DNA from: Brachypodius melanocephalos | Taxonomy: Eukaryota; Chordata; Aves; Passeriformes; Pycnonotidae | DNA length: 64,000 nucleotides | NCBI GenBank assembly: GCA_013398615.1 | Contig: VZSR01001685.1 | Location: 48,297,585 to 48,361,584, forward strand | Direction: 5' to 3' | In this document: one piece after another, positions 58,945 through 64,000 of the stretch | Position numbering within the stretch: the stretch's first letter is position 1 | Layout: the number at the start of each line of letters is the position of its first letter | Notes under the pieces: generated by a model | The model's database searches: none | What the model was told of the DNA's origin: nothing | What the model saw: only the letters and a program-made list of their open reading frames with translations | Made by a program: the position numbers and the translations under genes

Positions 58945-60809
58945 GGTCTGCAGCAGGATGGACAGAAGGCCTTGAGTGGCGCTGGGTGAGAGGCAGCTGG
59001 CAGTGGGGGCAGCAGGGGTGCCAGTCTCAGGGATCTGGGGGCAGGGAGGACAGGTCCCCAGAGAAATGGCAGGCAGCAAGGCCTGTCCTGCTGCCCCAGC
59101 AGTAGCAGCAGCAGCAGCAGCAGCAGCATGCCCTGCCCAAGGCTCTCCAGTGAGGGCCTGTCCCTGCATGCAGGGGGAGAACCCAGCCCTGGTGCAGCAT
59201 TTCTACCCTGGCCCTTGTCCCCATCCCAGCCTCTTTGTCATGTGCACTCACCACTTGCCCAAGCAATGCAGGGTAAATGGGCTGACACAACCCTTAGATG
59301 CTTTGCTTGCTGAGATCTCCTCTCATTGAATAGCATGAGCTCCCTTGGCACTGACATCTAGCCCAGTGGCTGTGCTCTTGGGGCCTTTGTGACACTCCTG
59401 GGTGTGTGACAGTGCATGTCCTTATTGTGGGAAAGGGACCTCTGCCTGGCAGCTTATGTTCCTCTTGGTCCACTGTGAGAGGACACTGTCTTACAGTGAC
59501 TTTAAAATTTTTTTGAGTAAATTATTGAGTGTGTATTGAAATTAATCTTTTCATCAATGTGGTTTTTAATCTGTCTTCTTTATTTCTCCCCTTTTTCTAT
59601 ACACTGAATTTGATGAGAATAGACAGTCCTGCACAGTGTTAGTTTCAGGGTTGCTGGACTTATGTTGGGTCTATTATATTGTGGCAATAGAATCAAGTCC
59701 AATCAACCTTAGGAATCATACTCTCTCTCTAATAATTGCTATCACTGAGAAAAAGATATGCAGACAAAAGGATCGTGGACTATCTTGATGTTCTTTATGG
59801 AAGTGACAGAAAGTGGCATTTGTGTTGTCCACGTGTTGCCAGCTGAGTGACTGGTGAACATACCTCCTTCCTTGCTGTTCAGCAGTGAGCAGTAATTTCA
59901 GCAGTGAAGAGAATTATGTTTTTCTTCTGTGTAAAAGGATACTTTTGCATCTGATGAGTCTGTAAAAATGTGCAGAATAAAAGTTTAAAAGTCATCTACT
60001 CACTGTCACTACTATTTCTACTTGGCAATTTTCCGCTTCATAAACAGAAAATCTTTCCAAAGAATAGCTATTGAACAAGAGCAGTGTTGTTTTTCATTTC
60101 CATGGCATAAAATGCACTGATCGTACTGTGAAAGTTTGCCTGGTGTATTCCATTAGCAATAATCTGTACCATCCAGACAATGCAATAGCTTCTGTTGTTG
60201 CTGCTGTTGAGTGACATTTTTAATCTCAATTTCCAACTAGAAATAACATTTTGAGAGCCTCTTGAGTACATAAAAGATTTCTGGTACAAGTGTCAGAGAA
60301 CGTAGACTTAATCAGCAGAAATTATTTGCAGAGTTTTGTCAGTGTACAAAATAATGAAAATTTTATTGTAGTCATTGTTTAAACTTCAGAAGTACATATC
60401 TGGTCTGCCAGTAATATTCAAAATTTGACATTCCTATAAAGACTTAAACATTTCACCAATATTCTAGAGCCTTCATTAACTCTTGTGTTTACTTCATTTA
60501 GTAAGCTACTCTTGTTGCAGTTCTAATGAACATATGTTTGGAAGTCTCCTTGCCTAAATCAAATTTCAAGGTTTTATAAATCTTCTGGATCTGAATTACT
60601 TCCAGTCTATTTTGAGAATTGCCAAACACTTTAAAATATATACCATCCAGGAGGATATCAGTCCATACTGCAGCCAACTGTTTTTAAAGAGCTATATTTA
60701 ACTAATAATAAACTATAACTATAAAAAAATCTCTAGCTCTCCAAGACAACAATGTAACAAAACCAGAAACTACCACAAAATTTAACAAAGAAACACTCAT
60801 GCATATCAC
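58945..60809. other. GC-rich flank of the pseudogene, then intergenic
   Basis: 58945-59500 is GC-rich and may be the former 5' flank of the ITPRIPL1-like gene; I cannot identify an exon in it. It contains a GCA repeat (59098-59129). From about 59500 to the gap the DNA is AT-rich and nothing is recognised. Confidence 0.45.
59098..59129. repeat. (GCA)n trinucleotide repeat
   Basis: AGCAGTAGCAGCAGCAGCAG and further units, about ten GCA units with one GTA variant. On the minus strand it reads as a poly-Leu run in one frame; that frame lies upstream of the pseudogene start and is probably not part of it. Confidence 0.9.
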
Positions 60810-60939
60810 NNNNNNNNNNNNNNNNNNNNNNNNNNNNNNNNNNNNNNNNNNNNNNNNNNNNNNNNNNNNNNNNNNNNNNNNNNNNNNNNNNNNNNNNNNN
60901 NNNNNNNNNNNNNNNNNNNNNNNNNNNNNNNNNNNNNNN
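60810..60939. other. Assembly gap (130 N)
   Basis: A run of 130 N between ATATCAC and GACTTACATC. The sequence either side is ordinary AT-rich DNA. The true size and content of the gap cannot be judged. Confidence 0.99.
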
Positions 60940-61728
60940 GACTTACATCTGCATATTTGCAATGGCAAGTCAATTAATGGTACCACGATGACATTATTAT
61001 GACTTATCAGTAGCTGAATGTTATTTCTTGTTTAATACAGACTGGATGCTTCAATTCTTTTCTTTTTCTTTGCATGCAGAGAACGGTGTGATTACTGTAG
61101 TATTTTCTTGTAACTGAGAGGAGAACATTATACTTCCATTTCTTAGTCTGAAATTATTTTCTTCTTTTGGCTGATACAAGCAGGTATTTGAGATCTGATT
61201 CAAAGACAAGATACAATTGGTAGATGATTTAGCTTAGATAGCCTGGTGAGGGTATTTAATTGGGCTGTGGGCTTTGAAATATCCTTTGTATGTTTTCCAG
61301 AATCCACTGAAATTGTAATTAGCAGCTCTGCTAACCATGAGATGGAAACTGCATGTGTCAAATGACTTTTGTTTAAGAGAATATTTTTTAATTTTGTTAT
61401 TACTTTTTAATGTTGAAAGTAAGGCATGAAGATAGCTCTGATTTTTGAAAAATAAGTTTACAGTGAGGATCAGATTCTCTGAGGTCTTTACCTCAATCCA
61501 TGCTATGAGACCGGAAATACCTCACCAGTTCTCACTTCTGGAAATGGAATTGGATGTCTATTCTCCATACTTTGCTGTATTTTAATGTCCGTCTCTTTAA
61601 AGCTCAAAATCTTTGGAACTTCAATGAGGAAGTCTTGCTCAGCAAAGCTATTCAGGGGGCTCATTCACATTAAAATCATCAAATGAAGGCAATGAAGCTT
61701 AACCTGGACCTAGTCCTACTTTGTTATT

Positions 61729-61830
61729 TTTTGGGATTTGGGGTTTTTAATTGGTGTTGGTTTTGGGTTTTGGTTTGTGGTTTGTCCTTTTTTGTTTGTT
61801 TGAGGGTTTGTTTGTTTTGGGTTTTTTTTG
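61729..61830 (+). repeat. G/T-rich tract with G runs
   Basis: Runs such as TTTTTTGGGATTTGGGGTTT, TTGGTTTTGGGTTTTGG, TTTGTTTGTTTGAGGG and TTGGGTTTTTTTTG. Almost no C or A for about 100 bp. Several GGG or GGGG runs are close enough to allow a G-quadruplex on this strand. Confidence 0.7.
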
Positions 61831-61995
61831 ATAATAATATGGAAAGGTTATTTAAAGAAATATACTATGTAAATTAACATTTGGATGGTTAACCTTTCTT
61901 AGAGGCTCCAAAAATTTTCAGTGTTTTAGAACATGTTGCTGGTTTATGCAACTAACTTTTTAATGAAATGTGCCCATAATCTGCATAAAATAGCT

Positions 61996-62052
61996 TTTTT
62001 TGCCTTTTTTTTTTTCTTTTCTTTTTTTTTTCTTTTCTTTTTTTTTTTTTTC
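61996..62052. repeat. Polypyrimidine (T-rich) tract
   Basis: Nearly uninterrupted T with single C or CTTTTC steps for about 57 bp. On the minus strand it is A-rich with AAAAGAAAAG steps. Confidence 0.9.
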
Positions 62053-64000
62053 CCAACACAGTGGATATTTCCTTCAGGGGAAACCAGCTCTTGCTGAAAG
62101 AAAGAATAATGAGGGTGCAAAGAGATGAGTACTGAAAATGCACAAACAATGTTTTAATACGAGATGTTATAGCAGATACACATTTGTAAATCAGTAATTA
62201 CTTACATTCCTGTGTTAAGTTAAACATGGAGGAGACATAATGGCTGTGAGGGTTTGTCAGTAACAGTGCCTAAAAATTATATAGGAGTCATAAAAACAAC
62301 CTACAAGCAGTTTTCTTCATCTGTTTGACAATTTGCAAACTCCCAAGGGATTTCTGGTATCTTCTGCCCCAAGCTGTTGATCGTCAACCCAGTATAAATC
62401 AGATCAGCTCATTAGGAAAGGCCCATAATCCTGGGAGAGCACCAAAATGTAGGATATGATCATTAATTTTGACAGAAATATGAAGCAGGGGAACAGAAAT
62501 AGTGGTTGTTGGAATCTTTTGTCAGGAGTAGTGTATTTGCTGAAAAAGGCGGATTTAGAATAACAGAGAATAAATATGGATTCTATTCAAACTGCACAGA
62601 TTTTTTTGTCTAAAAACATATTTCTTTTTTTTTAAATTTCCATGTAGTGATGGAAAAAGTTTGACTTTTTATTTTTAAATAGCATGTATTTTTAAAATGC
62701 AGCTTGGTTTTATTTTTAGAAGTATATTTTAAAAAGCCAAAAAATTAAGACATCTTTTAAATTTGTTCAAAACTGATTTCTTGGGGGTTGTTATTGTCTA
62801 AAAGAGGAAAAGCAAGATTATTTAATGTTAAGGGAATTAATTTTGTTTGTAAATTGTTTTATTTCTCTCAGCTTCTTAGGTTCACTTGACAGATCAACCT
62901 TTTACTAATGAATATCATGTTCTGTGCTGCTGAATGTTGCACACTTCCACCTGGATTATGCATTTCCAGGAAAGTAATACCTGGAATTCAGATAACGACA
63001 ATTTTGGGGCTTTTAGCAAATTTTTCCTGATTTATAATAGTCCATAGAGGAAGAACAGTCATGTTTTGTTCTGATATAATATATTTTGCCTTGTTTTAAT
63101 ACTGTTCATTTAGGTAGAATTAACAGTTACTATCGTGACTAAAGCTGGGAAGGAAACTGTAATTCACTTGAGCTGAACATATAGCCCTGAATATCAAAGT
63201 CAGGTTTCTAATAATAGGTTATGAATGATGCTTAGTATTTATAAATTGAATTTAGGTGCCAAACAACTATTCTTTTCTCATTCCTAGTGTAATAAACTTC
63301 TATTTATCTCTCACCAGAGTAGAGAGAAGAGCTGGTAATATGTCAGCTGTCTAATGAAAAGGTCTTGATAATGAATAATTTACTATTCTTGGAGATGTTT
63401 GTGAAAATTAAGTCTCACCAAGGGTATAACTGTGCAGCCACTCAAGTGAATCAGAAAATACACTGTAGGTAGTTTTAAAATCTGGCTCAGAGCAAAGAGA
63501 ATTTCATCTTTCTGGATGACAGTCTGTTTTCACGTAGCTAAAGGCTGTCATTCGTGTTTGTACTGAGTATAATTCAGCTAAACAACACTAACATGGTGAC
63601 AGAGAGAAGTACACGACAGCACCTCCATCACTGGGAAGGTAAAACATTCTTAAGAATTCACAAGCCCACAGTATGTGTTTCCAACAATTATTGTAAATTA
63701 TTTTGGATGCCTTGTTTACTCAGCACTCTGTGTTCAAGGAAAACAGATAAGGGAAAAGTTAAGTTGCCCTTCACTTTTCAAGAAAATTAGGTCCTTGGGG
63801 GTGAGTCCTGTTCAAGTTTTACTTAACTGGAACTCCAGTTAGGTGCTGAAAATAGCCACATGCTTTTGGAAATGCTTGGTTTGAACAGGGGTGGGTCAGA
63901 TGGAAGCATCCCCATTTGGCTGCTCTCCAACAGGACAGATGTCACCCAGTGCTGTGAGCTGATGCTGCGTGCCTGCCCAGCAGTGAGGCACTACAAGGCC

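Larger units (their letters stand above)
60940..64000. other. Intergenic to window end
   Basis: AT-rich DNA with a G/T-rich tract (61729-61830) and a T-rich tract (61996-62052). The last 120 bp (from about 63880) are GC-richer, and a feature may begin there and continue outside the window. No gene recognised. Confidence 0.45.

Noticed and set aside
1..64000. tRNA, rRNA, snRNA or other structured RNA genes, and bacterial-type features such as operons
   Set aside because: I looked for cloverleaf-type motifs and conserved boxes by eye and saw none; a tRNAscan or Infernal run would be decisive. Nothing suggests prokaryotic sequence.

Overview
This is vertebrate nuclear DNA, most likely from a songbird (Passeriformes). 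Three things point there: several CR1 LINE fragments, two of them keeping the (ATTCTRTG)-type 3' terminus; a solo ERVL-type LTR that closely resembles the common TguLTR5-like LTRs of passerines; and a decayed copy of the ITPRIPL1-like family, which passerine genomes carry in many copies. The taxonomic call is inference from repeat content, not from a search. I see no intact protein-coding gene. Nearly all open frames are short chance ORFs or lie inside repeats.

Layout. 1-10.7 kb: AT-rich unique-looking DNA with two tiny CR1 remnants and a 49-bp tandem duplication. 10.8-11.3 kb: complete solo LTR with a perfect 5-bp target duplication. 11.3-16.4 kb: intergenic, with a long TA/GT microsatellite. 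16.4-24.2 kb: the CR1-rich part, with four sizeable CR1 pieces in both orientations; one keeps a readable piece of ORF2. 24.2-43.8 kb: gene-poor DNA holding simple repeats, a perfect 23-bp inverted repeat (34.4 kb) and a 235-bp CCAAAA/CAAAA array. 43.9-44.35 kb: a cluster of four POU-octamer motifs. 48.1 kb: a 33-bp tandem repeat. 50.2-52.7 kb: an endogenous retrovirus cluster, with one LTR nested inside the U3 repeats of another, followed by a third LTR that keeps a tRNA-Lys-type primer binding site. 54.8-55.4 kb: another solo LTR. 56.3-56.6 kb: CR1 tail. 56.8-57.3 kb: a diverged AT-rich repeat in three copies. 57.4-58.95 kb, minus strand: the ITPRIPL1-like pseudogene, in a GC-richer island. 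60,810-60,939: an assembly gap of 130 N. 60.9-64 kb: intergenic, with T-rich and G/T-rich tracts.

Nothing here forms a working pathway or operon. The window reads as a gene desert shaped by repeated retroelement insertion. The parts most worth a second look are the perfect hairpin, the octamer cluster, the nested LTR whose target duplication can be read in register, and the full-length but broken ITPRIPL1-like copy. Repeat family names are from memory of consensus sequences, and boundaries without a target duplication are approximate.
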